A stretch of 64,000 nt of DNA from Choristoneura fumiferana. Its lineage: Eukaryota > Arthropoda > Insecta > Lepidoptera > Tortricidae. Made by a program: the position numbers and the translations under genes. A model generated the notes under the pieces. That model did not search any database. It saw only the letters and a list, made by a program, of their open reading frames with translations, and was not told the origin of the DNA. The first letter of the stretch is position 1, and every line of letters begins with the position of its first letter. The stretch lies in contig NC_133472.1 in assembly GCF_025370935.1 (NCBI RefSeq), positions 11,964,616-12,028,615 on the forward strand, given 5' to 3'. Below are positions 38,201 to 44,963 of the stretch, in pieces.

Positions 38201-40032
38201 ACCTGATATTTAATATTATAAAAGTCCCTGTAAAGTTTGTGCCAAATAATTATGATGTTGTTTAAATTTACGGCTTAGAGCATTAATCAAATAGAGGGAG
38301 AGGTTGTGGAAAATAAGTTTTTTGGTAAAAATACATTTTTAATACAAGCTTTTTGCTGGCTGTACTTTTTGTCGACTTGCATTGTCACCCAAAGTATATT
38401 AGCATACCAAATTTCAAGTCGTTTCAAGTTTTTTAATAGCCTATACAGTGTCCCACTGTTGGGCAAAGGCCTCCCCTTTCTCCTTCCACTCGTCTCTGGC
38501 TTTGGCAAAATGTTGCCATTCCTGCTAGAATCGCCCCAAATCGTCCCAAATGTTTTATTCTGAGAAAAAAATCTAGAGGTGTCACTACTTCACAACCACA
38601 TAAAAAATGTATCTTTTTTTATTTGATCCAAAACCAAGCCCATTTGATGTACGTAATGGACCGACTTACTATAGAAACCCGACTATGGCCTTTCAAGTCA
38701 ATCCGACAACTGGAAGTTGGTCGAATTTAACTTGCAAGATTTGACTACAGACAGAAAGACAACGGGACAGGTGAAAGTAAATAAAAGCTTGTAAAAAAAA
38801 TAAAGACAGAAAATTGAGATTTAATACATCTGCCAAACAAATCATTATGAATTTGATTGTACGAGGTTCCACCCTGGTATGCGATTGTTTCCTTAGCCGT
38901 AGGTACGTAAGGAAACTGAAGTGAGAGGTAACCACGCACTAACTGATTAATTGTTGCTTATCTTTAGAACGGTACGAGCTCTTGAGCTATTGCGCTATAA
39001 GCTAGTATCTCACTGCAAGAAGAATCTTCAAAGTCAACGGAAAAACCACGGAGTATTTATGTATCTAAATAGGTGCGATATTTCTTTTAGTTTGTAAACT
39101 TTTGTAAATAAATGTTTTTCATTTTCTTTATTCTTATTCTTCTATTTATTTTTTCAATTCTTTCCATCCTCCTCTTTCCCTCTTGTTTGTATTTATTGCG
39201 ATTTTTCTGCTTTTGGTTTAGTGGGATAAACACTGGTTTTGGGTTAATTAATGTTAATATCTTAACAGTTTTTACAGAGGTAAACTTTATTAAAATTTGA
39301 GGAACATTAAAGGCAACATAAAAAAATTTAGCATAACTCATATGCGCGTATGCATAATTCTCAAGACTCTTCTTTTTTATTTATTAAAAGGTTAATAAAA
39401 GTTTTTTTTATGGCAACTTCTAAATTTGAAAGCAGAGTTAAGTTTGAGAATACTTTTCGACAATTTGTCTGAACCTTAACCAGACACACAAATCTCTTGA
39501 AGTTTTCACACTTGGGATGTCTTAGCAACTCAAAAAAAAAAGTAAACAGCAGCAGCAAAATTGTTTACTGGAATTCAATATAAAAAAATCATTAACTAAC
39601 CTCTTTAGACATAGGTATTCAATGGTTTGAAACTCCTGGATAAGTAAGTATCAACTCTACAATTTTTTCAAACATACACATGGACACTAGATTTCCAATC
39701 ATCATTTGATACTGGTAATAAATTAAACAATTTGGTACCTTATGAATCAATCATTGTGATAGCGCAACTGCATGAGAATAATCTAAAGAACGCGTACTTG
39801 TAATTCGCCGCAAGCCAGTTAACTGATATAACGAACATTATTACGTCGGCACCGGCGTAACTGCGCGACAAAGAGTCTGTAACGTTATTTTGTTGGCAGC
39901 TATGGCGGCGGGGGAGGGTCGCAGATTTACGGGCAGGCCGGCGGCGGCGGGTCGCAGGTCTACGGCTACACGGGCGAGTACCCACGCTCGCACCACTCAC
40001 GGCGCCGCTCAGAATTCGACAGTAACTTCTAG
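14135..40032 (+). CDS. Spliced gene: mucin-like SEA-domain single-pass membrane protein (long form, 1420 aa)
   Basis: Nine exons (14135-14210, 28480-31408, 31522-31760, 32792-32868, 33140-33509, 33866-33996, 34218-34367, 37080-37237, 39900-40032) join with matching phases at every GT/AG boundary and give 1420 codons plus TAG. Predicted order: signal peptide (1-25), Pro/Tyr/Gln-rich segment (26 to about 140), Ser/Thr-rich and acidic region (about 140-740) with many Asn-X-Ser/Thr sites, six LLPPG[YF]K-type motifs (about 748-945), Thr/Pro linker, SEA domain (about 1084-1180), transmembrane helix (about 1252-1276), and a cytoplasmic tail with three SQ[IV]YG repeats. This is the plan of a membrane-tethered mucin: SEA domains in such proteins cleave themselves and leave a non-covalent heterodimer at the cell surface. 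The role (apical matrix, barrier or adhesion) is inference; I do not recognise the gene name. An alternative last exon at 34544 would give a 1340-aa form. Confidence 0.85.
14416..14530 (-). mobile_element. Fragment of family B interspersed element
   Basis: Starts aaaaccggccaagagcgtgt and continues cggacacgcccgaaataggg to ttccgtagccat, the reverse complement of the 3' ends of the copies at 18832-19482 and 55317-55978. Confidence 0.75.
14531..15522. other. Intron 1, no feature recognised
   Basis: AT-rich intronic sequence. The open frame at 14880-15164 shows no domain. Confidence 0.3.
15523..15720. mobile_element. Hairpin MITE-like element
   Basis: Near-perfect inverted repeat of about 90 bp: gggcatttctagatac with ctgagtttatctct on the left, agagataaactcag with agaaatgccc on the right, and tcaacaaaattt/aaattttgttga inside. 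The loop is about 25 bp. Confidence 0.8.
16164..16201 (-). ncRNA. Hammerhead-ribozyme-like motif, left arm
   Basis: On the minus strand: CTGAAGA, then a possible 6-bp stem GAGCTC/GAGTTC with loop TGGTT, then GAAAC and GCGTC. One extra base lies between the first box and the stem, so activity is uncertain. Confidence 0.45.
16672..16707 (+). ncRNA. Hammerhead-ribozyme-like motif, right arm
   Basis: Same arrangement as the left arm, with CTGAAGG in place of CTGAAGA and a damaged stem (aagctc). Probably inactive. Confidence 0.35.
16857..18831. other. Intron 1, no gene seen
   Basis: Begins with a block (tatggacctccgcaaagtaa, 16860-16880) that recurs inverted at 55275-55300 and probably is the end of the Penelope-related element. 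The rest is unique-looking; 17930-18120 is less AT-rich and could be conserved non-coding sequence. Confidence 0.3.
18832..19482 (+). mobile_element. Family B interspersed element, full-length copy
   Basis: Starts tagggttccgtag and passes gccgacaaaatggtacaat, agggtacctcc, gacgtaaagtgggggtgatt and ctaaaccggtgggtgg to gcgtacgacacgctcttggc. It aligns along its whole length with 55317-55978, which defines both ends. No coding capacity is seen. Confidence 0.82.
19773..19915 (-). mobile_element. 3' end of a non-LTR retrotransposon
   Basis: In reverse it reads gttgcctggaagagcgatct, gataaggccgcctattgctc and ends in (ATTGT)n (acaatacaatacaataac on the + strand). This is a familiar lepidopteran LINE 3' UTR. 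Confidence 0.6.
19916..20761. other. Intron 1, no feature recognised
   Basis: AT-rich, no repeats recognised. Confidence 0.3.
20762..21459 (+). repeat. 97-bp tandem repeat (minisatellite), about seven copies
   Basis: The unit contains cacattcgttattcttcaca, gtcattatttttatacaatt, ctgtttcttcctagtcgcaa and tgaattccacac. Unit starts fall at about 20769, 20862, 20958, 21058, 21155, 21251 and 21348. Inner copies are almost identical; the first and last are diverged. The open frames across it are an artefact of the unit, whose length is not a multiple of three. Confidence 0.95.
21537..21585 (-). mobile_element. Fragment of family D element
   Basis: The reverse of the cttcaaaaaggaggaggttc head seen at 62596: tcctccttttcttgaagt preceded by an A/T-rich run. 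Confidence 0.5.
21888..21960 (+). mobile_element. Family 1 repeat head fragment
   Basis: actagctttttcccgcgact followed by tcgtctgcgtag; only the first 70 bp are recognisable. Confidence 0.65.
21975..22150. repeat. Degenerate array of a 'GAAAAAGTGCATTTTCTC' motif, left part
   Basis: At least seven imperfect copies of a motif like aaaaagtgcattttctcag at irregular 20-35 bp spacing. A second block with the same motif is at 22500-22680. Confidence 0.7.
22183..22490 (-). mobile_element. Interspersed element related to family B
   Basis: Starts aaaaccggacaatcgcttgt and contains agggttccgtaaatgctcaa. It lies between the two halves of the GTGCA-motif array, as if inserted into it. Confidence 0.5.
22500..22680. 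repeat. Degenerate array of the GTGCA motif, right part
   Basis: ggaaaagtgcacctttcg, gaaaaagtgccccaat, gggaaagtgtacctttt, cagaaagtgtacgttttg and gagaaagtgagttttcg in a row. Confidence 0.7.
23196..23420. mobile_element. Hairpin MITE-like element
   Basis: ccaaggagtttatatacct and aactggaggttgaacgcgtt on the left pair with ggcgttcaacctccagtgtt and atataagctccttggtca on the right. The centre is itself a palindrome (catctctttctt/aagaaagagatg). Confidence 0.8.
24000..24836. mobile_element. Fragments of two interspersed repeats
   Basis: 24025-24114 (gagatacagcctagtgactg, acggacagtggagtcttagt) is a piece of a family B relative. 24660-24836 is a diverged family 1 copy (aatatagcctatggcact ... tattatattagtatagat). 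The sequence between is unassigned. Confidence 0.5.
25625..26003. mobile_element. MITE with about 35-bp terminal inverted repeats and TA duplication
   Basis: Left end tacagcgtgaatttttgata (ctacctcaaac follows); right end tatcaaaaatacacgctgta (preceded by gtttgaggtag). It is flanked by TA on both sides (25623-25624, 26004-26005), as for Tc1/mariner-type insertions. The internal open frame at 25639-25911 shows no transposase motif. Confidence 0.85.
26006..27599. other. Intron 1, no gene seen
   Basis: AT-rich; no repeat recognised. Confidence 0.3.
27600..27862 (-). mobile_element. SINE-like repeat, family 1 relative
   Basis: Contains acgctaaaacggctggacat, gatgaaattggatgtgtag and ends cagaaatagtcgcgggcaac. 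It lies about 600 bp before the large exon. Confidence 0.65.
28480..31408 (+). CDS. Large exon: mucin-like ectodomain with LLPPG[YF]K repeats
   Basis: 2929 bp open throughout, entered from the acceptor ttcttttgttacag (phase 1) and left at AG|GTAAAC (phase 2). It encodes residues 26-1002. The first part is rich in Pro, Tyr and Gln. The middle is Ser/Thr-rich with acidic patches, for example DEYEATEEPE and a Glu/Asp run at about residues 602-618. Threonine homopolymers are coded by mixed ACN codons near 30706-30755. Six copies of a D[IL]xx[LF]LP[PK]x[YF]K motif start at about residues 748, 815, 840, 875, 905 and 933. The in-frame ATG at 28389 precedes the acceptor and is not needed as a start. 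Antisense open frames here (30674-30877, 30896-31336 and others) are shadows of the Thr and Pro codons. Confidence 0.9.
31522..31760 (+). CDS. Exon 3: Thr/Pro linker and Cys pair before the SEA domain
   Basis: Acceptor ttttgaaattttag ends at 31521; the donor is TCTG|GTCAGT at 31761. Phases 2 in and 1 out match both neighbours. It encodes residues about 1002-1082: STEFTGWPTPSTTP, a Thr/Pro-rich linker (about RRPTTTTTTTPAPPPS), then a Cys-bearing segment GVCRHECDLAATIKIVSG that leads into the SEA domain. Reading through the donor gives 18 more codons and a stop, so retention of this intron would make a secreted form without SEA domain or membrane anchor; nothing shows that this is used. Confidence 0.85.
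32191..32388. repeat. (CATC)n/(CGTC)n/(GCATC)n microsatellite in intron 3
   Basis: 32279-32388 is built of CATC, then CGTC, then GCATC units. Upstream, tagtacattactgcagaggc (32195) is also present near 49450, so the array may lie in a transposon copy. Antisense open frames rich in WMDG come from this array. Confidence 0.93.
32792..32868 (+). CDS. Exon 4: start of SEA domain
   Basis: 77 bp between acceptor tttgaatttgtag and donor GAG|GTAAGA. It encodes GVKWVPELLDHHTVEWQRL and AEDVKDE, residues 1082-1107. This resembles the first strand and helix of a SEA domain, in which aromatic and hydrophobic positions precede a helix such as WQRLAEDV. Phase 1 in, phase 0 out. The preceding 1-kb intron carries a (CATC/CGTC)n microsatellite. 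Confidence 0.85.
33140..33509 (+). CDS. Exon 5: core of SEA domain with GSVLV cleavage site, then acidic stalk
   Basis: Acceptor cttttttacag ends at 33139; the donor is ATTG|GTAATT at 33510. Residues 1108-1230. LNSVYSKSHFLKKWYKGIR is followed by GFSKGSVLVDYFIEL: the turn Gly1133-Ser1134-Val-Leu-Val matches the G/SVVV self-cleavage site of SEA domains in membrane mucins. A second helix (DTSELKRLFHKSLHE) completes the fold. After about residue 1145 of the domain core comes an acidic juxtamembrane stalk (EIVEDEPNDFDPDMM, GDQPDEDRMKK). Phase 0 in, phase 1 out. The open frame starts earlier, at an ATG at 33107, but this precedes the acceptor. Confidence 0.88.
33552..33812 (+). mobile_element. tRNA-derived SINE in intron 5
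   Basis: A box tggcctagtgg (33562-33572), B box region ggttcgatttcc (33606-33617), then the same body and tail as the copy at 7841. It begins 42 bp after the exon 5 donor. Confidence 0.88.
33866..33996 (+). CDS. Exon 6: transmembrane helix
   Basis: Acceptor taatttttttctag ends at 33865; the donor is GTA|GTAAGT at 33997. It encodes residues 1231-1274: VLPKREEPTLLPSDEESFLP, then QWGIAVIVIAMASLLF and VIIFGVTV. The 23-residue hydrophobic run from Trp1252, followed in the next exon by LVNRQK, is a single type I transmembrane helix with a basic cytoplasmic flank. Phase 1 in, phase 0 out. Confidence 0.88.
34218..34367 (+). CDS. Exon 7: common cytoplasmic tail
   Basis: 150 bp, phase 0 at both ends. 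The acceptor tttgtatttttag ends at 34217; the donor is AAAG|GTAATT at 34368. It encodes residues 1275-1324: LVNRQKSAKAK, then PIPLSEDMLRELDKSHMGGF and DDMHQMKERDLPYLPSGK. The basic stretch right after the membrane fixes the topology. After it the message could join 34544 (short tail) or 37080 (long tail); both acceptors keep phase 0. Confidence 0.87.
34544..34594 (+). CDS. Candidate alternative last exon (short isoform, 1340 aa)
   Basis: A possible acceptor (tttttacacacag, ends 34543) lies 176 bp after exon 7 and keeps phase 0. It would add ALSTSAPFQTGLHVLP and stop at TGA 34592-34594. An ATTAAA signal at 34650-34655 and a GT-rich stretch near 34743-34772 could end this transcript. The acceptor has a weak pyrimidine tract, so this may be a chance open frame; the competing join to 37080 is better supported. 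Confidence 0.4.
   Translation, partial: ALSTSAPFQTGLHVLP
34895..35062 (+). mobile_element. Family 1 variant repeat
   Basis: actagctgttgcctgcgact and ccgtccgcgtagaagtatga, then atagtttacgtcctattgtc, ending near tatattagagagata. Confidence 0.7.
35097..35345 (-). mobile_element. Diverged family C-like retroposon
   Basis: T-rich head, then aagtgatcagctctgttcat, acgccggataacaataaaca, gtgcaagcattgctgcttag and aaaatggtggtaacagtac. These match family C blocks at lower identity. A second short piece (tcacttgatggtaagtaatc) lies at 35800-35845. Confidence 0.55.
35853..36937. mobile_element. hAT-like non-autonomous element with 8-bp target duplication
   Basis: The element proper is 35861-36929. Ends catagctgggca and tgctcagctatg are inverted. 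It is flanked by caaatagg (35853-35860) and caaatatg (36930-36937), an 8-bp duplication with one mismatch, as expected for hAT elements. Both ends hold clusters of GTTAA/TTAAC subterminal repeats (35875-36010 and 36790-36915). No transposase frame. Confidence 0.82.
36085..36260 (+). mobile_element. LINE 3' fragment nested in the hAT-like element
   Basis: acatcgtgaggaaacctgca, agttcccaatccgcactggg, ggaactatggcccaagccct and agtgggacgtatataggctg, ending in tatgatgaac. I recognise this as a common lepidopteran non-LTR 3' end. A short inverted piece occurs at 38450-38490. Confidence 0.7.
37080..37237 (+). CDS. Exon 8: long-form cytoplasmic tail
   Basis: Acceptor cttgtttgaatgacag ends at 37079; the donor is TATGG|GTATGC at 37238. 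In phase 0 after exon 7 it reads RMSTAFIEQLAFPTPGDSW, then RSEWTPQLQKYMQHYTPDS and GRGSQIYGAGGNAYG. It leaves in phase 2, which the next exon completes. GC content is well above the flanking introns. The amino-acid pattern joins smoothly to exon 9, where the SQ[IV]YG motif recurs. Confidence 0.8.
38450..38490 (-). mobile_element. Short LINE 3' fragment
   Basis: gtcccactgttgggcaaagg and cctcccc, the reverse of the 'ggcctgtgccc-gcagtggga' block at 36210-36240. Confidence 0.5.
38521..39899. other. Intron 8, no gene seen
   Basis: AT-rich. Open frames at 38693-38939, 39087-39341 and 39361-39558 are low-complexity and lack domains. Confidence 0.3.
39900..40032 (+). CDS. Exon 9: last coding exon of the long form
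   Basis: Acceptor cgttattttgttggcag ends at 39899. The first base completes a Gly codon; then YGGGGGSQIYGQAGGGG, SQVYGYTGEYPRSHHSRRRS and EFDSNF are followed by TAG at 40030-40032. Two SQ[IV]YG repeats here extend the one in exon 8, which strongly supports the join. The strand and frame are clear; another frame with an open run (39890-40132) is a shadow. Confidence 0.82.
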
Positions 40033-40487
40033 AGCCACCACCACCCTCACTCTCGAGGTGCTCTTATTTAAGCGGGAATGTAGGGGAACACGGAGCAGAT
40101 TAGTCAACGGCAATATCGACACGCACCTGTAAAACAGTGCGGCAATTACTAAAATAATTGGCAAAACAATGATGCAATTTTTGCATTGTGAAGCTGGAGG
40201 AAGACTGTAAGTAGCTGGCCATGAATTGCCTTAGAAAAATTCTGCGTACCTAAGAGCACTTTCACGAACTCTAACGTGAGCTCTCTTGGCTCACTCTTGA
40301 CAATACCCCATTGATCCTTTAGCTGATAGAGAACAGCCTCGAGTTTACTTTCAACTTCAATTTTCAGAATTGCAATGTGTAAGGTAGAACAAATCCGCGC
40401 AAATGGATTGACAAAACCCCAGTGTAAGCTCCAGTGAACGTAAATCGTTTAATTTTATTTTACTGTAAGCTTCAGTACTATGTTGTG

Positions 40488-40493
40488 AATAAA
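40488..40493 (+). terminator. Candidate polyadenylation signal AATAAA
   Basis: First AATAAA after the stop codon at 40032, 456 bp downstream. Confidence 0.45.
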
Positions 40494-41436
40494 TAACCTA
40501 GTTACAAAGAAATTACCTTACTTAAGTAACCGAGAAACATCGTTATATTAATAACTGTTATTTAACAACTTTCAATACACATAAATATATTTAAATAGAT
40601 AAGCTTTTTAGACCGGTCTATAACTCAGGACAGTGCCAAGGACATAATGTTGAAGTCACTTTTTGAACTAACGTATTTAATCGAGATTAAAAAGAATTAG
40701 CTGCCAAATTTCTCGTAACTGTGTAATGTACGACTGATTGTGAAATGTAAATAATTAGATTAAGTGCTCATCAATATTGTAAGTACAGAGTAGTCGGTGG
40801 AGTTATGACATACTTTCTGTAGATAGATACTTGTATCTCTACGCATACCTACCTACCTATATTTGCTCAGAGCTGTAGTGAAGCGCCTGCGGACGGTGCG
40901 AGCGTGAGACGCATACTTGTGCCAAATGTTCGTTCGGAGAGCGTGTGCGGATTATGACATTATTCAGCTTCTGTTGTGTTGAATGTAAGTCATTAGCTTG
41001 GAGGGTGCCTCAGGGCACAGTTCTAGATCCGATGGGGCGATCTATTAACATAGTTGATGGCGTGAACCTTTGATAACCGTCAATTGAATCATTGATATAA
41101 CCATTAAAGGGATTCATTATATTGTTCATATTCATAACATTCATTATGTACCTTAATGTAATAATAGACATTGGTTATTCGTATATAACTTATCAATATT
41201 CGTAACAACATTTTACAACTAAGGTTTTCTTGATATTGAGTGTCTCAATGTTAAAGCTCATCATAAATGTTTATTGTAAATTCCAAAATTATTATTATTA
41301 TTATTATCTTTTAGAAGTTGGGCACACACCAGCATAAAAAAATTATGTATATAAACCATTTTTGTACATGTAGATTTTTAATTTAGTTATTTTAGTATTA
41401 GATACAAATTTGACCTATAAGACCCTGAGTATATAG

Positions 41437-41442
41437 AATAAA
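41437..41442 (+). terminator. Candidate distal polyadenylation signal AATAAA
   Basis: AATAAA followed within 20 bases by a TG/T-rich stretch, the usual layout of an animal cleavage site. Confidence 0.45.
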
Positions 41443-42251
41443 TATGAAAACATATTGTTGTTTTATTTATTACAGCATCTCATTGATCTCCTTACGTGTT
41501 ATTGAAGAACCACCGCGGGAGACAAGGAAGGAGATTTAGTTCATGATTTTCATCAACATCTTCCGCAGCCTACCCACAATCTTTAACTTTACGACTTGGA
41601 TATCTAGTAGGTTACAGTGGTATATACAACATTAAATTTTACCGTCCCGCTGAAAAATCTGTGGTTGGAGAATAATAGAAGAGTGTAAAGTATCACAATT
41701 GACTGAAATTACATTATAGTTACGGGGAAGTCACTATATTGCATCTAGAGCGAAGCCAGCGATACACTGCTAGATACATCTATTTGAAAAGGTTTGCCAA
41801 TAACTGCGAGCAAAATACGTCTTTTCTCCAAGAAACTTTCACAGAGAGTAAAATTGAGATTTGGGTTCGGAACATCGAATTATTGGTGTTCCAAGACACG
41901 ACCAAAAAGATCGAACTCTGATATGGTACAAAGAAAGTTACTGGCAGGCAAAGATAGGTCAAGTGATGAGAAAAAACTGGACCCGGAGAAGACCAATCCT
42001 AAGTCTTATCTTCTCTGTCGCGTGATTCTTTTATTCAGACAGCGCCCGGTAGCGAGTTAGTCTGCCCATCATATACCACTAACTTTATTCATGATTCTCA
42101 TTCACCAATTTAATTCATTTCTCAATTGGAGTCTCTTAGAGAAAGACCTCCTTTGCTCTCACTTATTGGCAAACCATTATAAAATAAGTTTTGTTAGTGT
42201 CGCGCAAGAGCAAAAATCAAAGTGACAGATAGAGAGAAACGAAAATTAAAG

Positions 42252-42549
42252 TTTATACCTACCTGCTGAGCTGGCAAAGTTGCATTTTTGTTAGTTTTTC
42301 TCGTTATTCCATAAAAATTTAATGAAAAAAAAATGTGGTCTGATAGAACTCTTCTTAATATATAAGTTAATGTGTGTAACCGTTGATAAACATTAATTCG
42401 TTTTTAAAGAATATAAAAGTCTATCACGAATAATTATTGGAGTAGACGCATTAACTTATATATTAAGAAGAGTTCTATCAGACCACATTTTTAATTTTCT
42501 TTCAATTTTTATGGAAAAATGCAACGTATAAGGCTCAGCAGGTATATAA
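42252..42549. mobile_element. Hairpin MITE-like element
   Basis: Long inverted repeat: outer cctgctgag/ctcagcagg, and an inner core of about 45 bp, aatgtggtctgatagaactc and ttcttaatatataagttaat, against attaacttatatattaagaa and gagttctatcagaccacatt. Confidence 0.85.
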
Positions 42550-43437
42550 ACGCGCTCTTAGCAAGTATTTTATGAATAAGAGAGGAAAAAATCAGTAAAG
42601 TACTAATAGCCTGCTGACAAATGCAAAATATGACAACCTCACATTATAATTATTTAGTCAATTTGCAGCATCCGCTAAGTCCCAATTTATTATCTTATCA
42701 GTTTACTGCATCATCTCTGCCTAGTAAATCACCCAATCGTTAAGAAGAATGAAGAATTTTCAACCAAAATTTATTTCTATTTTGCTTCATAAAATTAAAA
42801 TGAATTATTCAAATAAAATCAATCGATATTCAGCAGCGGCAAAACACTTAAAACGCGGATCCTCGCGATTATTTTATACTTTTAGGATGTCAAATATACA
42901 CTCGAGAGCACAAAGCACTTACGGCGAGATTTGCCCTTATAAGATTATTTTTGCACTCATTTTTCTGCTACTTTTGACGGGGGTTACACCTATGTAAAAC
43001 ATATTAGTTTACATCATATCGCAAAATACTCGTAAAGCGCAATTAGCCTGTGATTCCACGTAAACTTATCTTTGTGACTTTGAAAGCTGCACTACAAATT
43101 TGCAAGAAATCTAAAGAAAAAACCTGTTCAAAATTTTTTTCTTTACAGACAACCCGGACTGCGATCACATTAACATGTTAAATAAAATCTTTATCGCCAC
43201 ATATTTATCGCCCGGATAGTGTTTTCCCACTGTGTTTACTAACAAAAGTAATCACATTCCTAACAAACTTCAAAGTTAAAGCAGTTACTGAGGATTTAAT
43301 AGCGGTAGGTTAATATTTTTAAGAGCTACATAGCGTTACAATCCAGCTGACCGTAGGTTTCTTCAAGCTATATACTTATATCCATTAATATCTCAACACC
43401 TAATATACATCTTTTTCGGGATTTTTAATCATATTTT

Positions 43438-43760
43438 TTAGGGTTCTGTAATCTTACAAACAAAGAACCTATTTAGATTCGCCATGTCCTTCCGTCAGTC
43501 CGCGTCTTAGCGTAAAAGACTGTTGATACTAGAAAGTTGTAATTTTGCATGTGTTAACTACGTTGATAAAATGGTAAAATATATACATTTTACATGGTGT
43601 TTGCACCATGCGTAAAAAGGGGATAGTGGTTTTTTCTTAACTAAATAGACAGTGTGGGTATCGTAAGATAGGTCTTAAAAACAATTATAAGTTTGCTCAG
43701 ACCATTTTCTAATTAGGGATCCGTTTGCCGGATTAATTAAGTGTTAATTTTAGACCGAGG
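43438..43760 (+). mobile_element. Family B element, truncated and diverged
   Basis: agggttctgtaatcttacaa, gatactagaaagttgtaatt and ggtatcgtaagataggtctt follow the first half of the copy at 18832. Confidence 0.6.
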
Positions 43761-43860
43761 CTAGTTAATACATTAGCTTTAAAAATTGAAAAAAAAAATA
43801 TGATGGTATCATATTTAATGCAGTATAATAATTGATCTAAATTTAATCCATAGGTACTAT

Positions 43861-44076
43861 AACATTATAAATGTGAAAGTGTGTGTGTTTGTATATTTGT
43901 CTTTCTTTCACGCCGCAACGGAGCAACGGATCGACGTGATTTTTCGCATAGAGATAGTTTATGGGCCAGAGAATAACATAGGCTACTTTTTATCCCGGAA
44001 AAATGCACGGTTCCCGAGGGAACAGCGCGCGATAACTGAATTCCACGCAGAGGAAGCCGCGGGCAAAAGCTTGTAT
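43861..44076 (-). mobile_element. SINE-like repeat, family 1
   Basis: aacattataaatgtgaaagt, ggatcgacgtgatttttcgc, gagatagtttatgggcc, aacataggctactttttatc and cgcagaggaagccgcgggca; very similar to the inverted copy at 54716. Confidence 0.8.
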
Positions 44077-44845
44077 TAAATATTTGCCGCATATTAGTAC
44101 GAAACCCAAGACCGCGCTAGGCCCGACAAAAACTTCACCAATTTTTTACTATGATAATGCCTACCTAAATAAATCTTTAAAATCATTCATTCAAATTTAC
44201 TATGGGTGGTTCAAAAGAACTGTTGTGTTGTGTTAGAGTGTTACGAGTAAGCAAACCAACAGGCAGAAGATCAATGGAGTTGCCTTAATAATAACAGACA
44301 AACCCCGCCAACTCAATGCCCTTTACGGTCTATGCTAGCTAACGTATGACGAAAGAGGAAATGGTGGTAATAAATATATTATAGGTATAATACAAGAGTG
44401 CGATCTAAATAAACGACACATGAAACAGGCGTAGATAAGATATTGCTTGTATTTATATAAAAGATTATTCTTGTTTTATTAATTCTTTAACGTATTTTAG
44501 ATGGAAAATAGTGGATCTTATTAAACATGAAGCTATTTCCGCGTCATTGTCATAAGAGCTGAAACCTTATTATTTTATCTTATTTGTTCATATTTAGGCT
44601 GAAACAGTTAATACATATAAGTACACACATCAAAAAAGTGTTGGGATACTCATTTTCCCTACATTAAATTTAATGTTTTGACTCAGTAGGTAGTAATATG
44701 CCTATATAGTGAAATGTTCAAAACTGTCTAATGATAAAACATATCTTTAGACACTTGATGAGTGTAGTACCATCAGAAGTGAGCTATTCACTTTTCAATA
44801 AGGCAAATATTAGTAAGAACCTGGGTTTATTGACTAAGTAGCTGT

Positions 44846-44963
44846 GCCCTATTTCACGAAGGTACAAGTTACAATTTACAAGCGGTAGTCTTTGTTTAAC
44901 AGTATGCGTTGAAAAGAGATTACCGCTTGTAAATTGTAACTTGTAGCTTCGTGAAATGGGGCC
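44846..44963. repeat. Inverted repeat of about 42 bp, MITE-like
   Basis: Left tttcacgaaggtacaagtta, caatttacaagcggta; right taccgcttgtaaattgtaac, ttgtagcttcgtgaaa. The loop is about 33 bp. Confidence 0.75.

Larger units (their letters stand above)
40033..41460 (+). other. Probable 3' UTR of the SEA-domain gene
   Basis: No coding signal follows the stop. Two AATAAA polyadenylation signals lie at 40488-40493 and 41437-41442; the second is followed by a T/G-rich stretch (ttgttgttttattt), so either could end the transcript. Near 40999-41034 a short stretch reads VPQGTVLDP in one frame, a relic of a reverse transcriptase motif. Confidence 0.5.

Noticed and set aside
42749..42997. 82-codon frame with a hydrophobic end
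   Set aside because: Lys/Asn-rich AT-driven composition; no supporting context.
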